From Armatimonadota bacterium (GTDB taxonomy: Bacteria; Armatimonadota; UBA10988), in contig JACPDV010000504.1 of NCBI GenBank assembly GCA_016183835.1, positions 1-5,715 on the forward strand: DNA of 5,715 nt, read 5' to 3'. Shown here one piece after another: positions 5,655 through 5,715 of this stretch. Under the pieces are notes generated by a model. That model was not told the DNA's origin. It was given only the letters and a program-made list of their open reading frames with translations, and ran no database searches. A program made the position numbers and the translations under genes. How positions within the stretch are numbered: position 1 is the stretch's first letter; each line of letters begins with the position of its first letter.

Positions 5655-5715
5655 TCCACCGGGTCGGTCCTTCCGCACAGGGGCCGCCAGGTCTCCTGCA
5701 CGCCATGCCGCCTGC

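Larger units (their letters stand above)
5582..5715 (-). mobile_element. Group II intron, 3' end (end of domain IV region, domains V and VI); truncated by window edge
   Basis: On the minus strand the last bases of a group II intron run from the window edge to about 5582. The evidence is the adjacent pair of diagnostic RNA domains V (5654-5622) and VI (5619-5584), joined by a two-base GG linker, with a bulged adenosine at 5589 placed seven bases before a terminal AC (5583-5582), which fits the 'AY' intron ends. The stretch 5715-5655 should be the 3' side of domain IV, after the intron-encoded reverse transcriptase/maturase whose gene would lie to the right of the window. Group II introns are self-splicing retroelements that move by reverse transcription into DNA. 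Whether this one is complete and active, and its class, cannot be judged from 134 bases. It sits in the leader of the heparinase-like gene, in the same orientation. Confidence 0.88.

Noticed and set aside
5592..5714. Short minus-strand frame reading 'EPYAGKPHVRFG' through domain V
   Set aside because: This is a translation of the structured intron RNA that appears wherever such a domain V is translated; it is not evidence for a protein.

Overview
The window is a GC-rich piece of bacterial chromosome (about 70% G+C by eye) with four protein-coding genes, one of them cut by the left edge, and the 3' end of a group II intron cut by the right edge. The membrane protein of the DUF6785/DUF6784 type, the secreted SGNH hydrolase with its 'GHESVG' block and the heparinase II/III-like protein are a mix I associate with Planctomycetota, Armatimonadota, Verrucomicrobia-type and other environmental, polysaccharide-degrading lineages. 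No rRNA or other phylogenetic marker is present, so the taxonomic suggestion is weak.

Layout. Positions 1-357 (+) hold the C-terminal third or so of a PLP fold-type IV aminotransferase (branched-chain or D-amino-acid type). After 27 bases comes a complete 638-residue polytopic membrane protein (385-2301, +), reminiscent of the DUF6785/DUF6784 family and of unknown function. It converges on, and overlaps by 8 bases, a secreted SGNH/GDSL-type hydrolase (2294-3100, -). Upstream of that hydrolase on the same strand, after a 69-base gap containing an imperfect inverted repeat, lies a secreted heparinase II/III-family protein with an added C-terminal beta-sandwich, carbohydrate-binding-like domain (3170-5533, -). 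Immediately upstream of that gene, the minus strand from the right edge to about 5582 carries textbook group II intron domains V and VI: an AGC-bearing lower stem with a CG bulge, and a long hairpin with one bulged branch-point adenosine.

How the parts may work together. The two minus-strand genes both encode exported enzymes and probably form a short transcription unit: a uronate-polysaccharide lyase followed by a hydrolase that could be an esterase acting on the same glycan. The plus-strand membrane protein may be a transporter but ends against them and is not in the same operon. The group II intron sits in the 5' leader of the lyase gene, with its predicted 3' splice site only 48 bases before the start codon, so an upstream promoter would have to read through, and perhaps be spliced across, the intron.

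I see no tRNA, rRNA, CRISPR array, toxin-antitoxin pair, phage gene or obvious new defence system. The most unusual item is the intron/lyase junction at the right edge.
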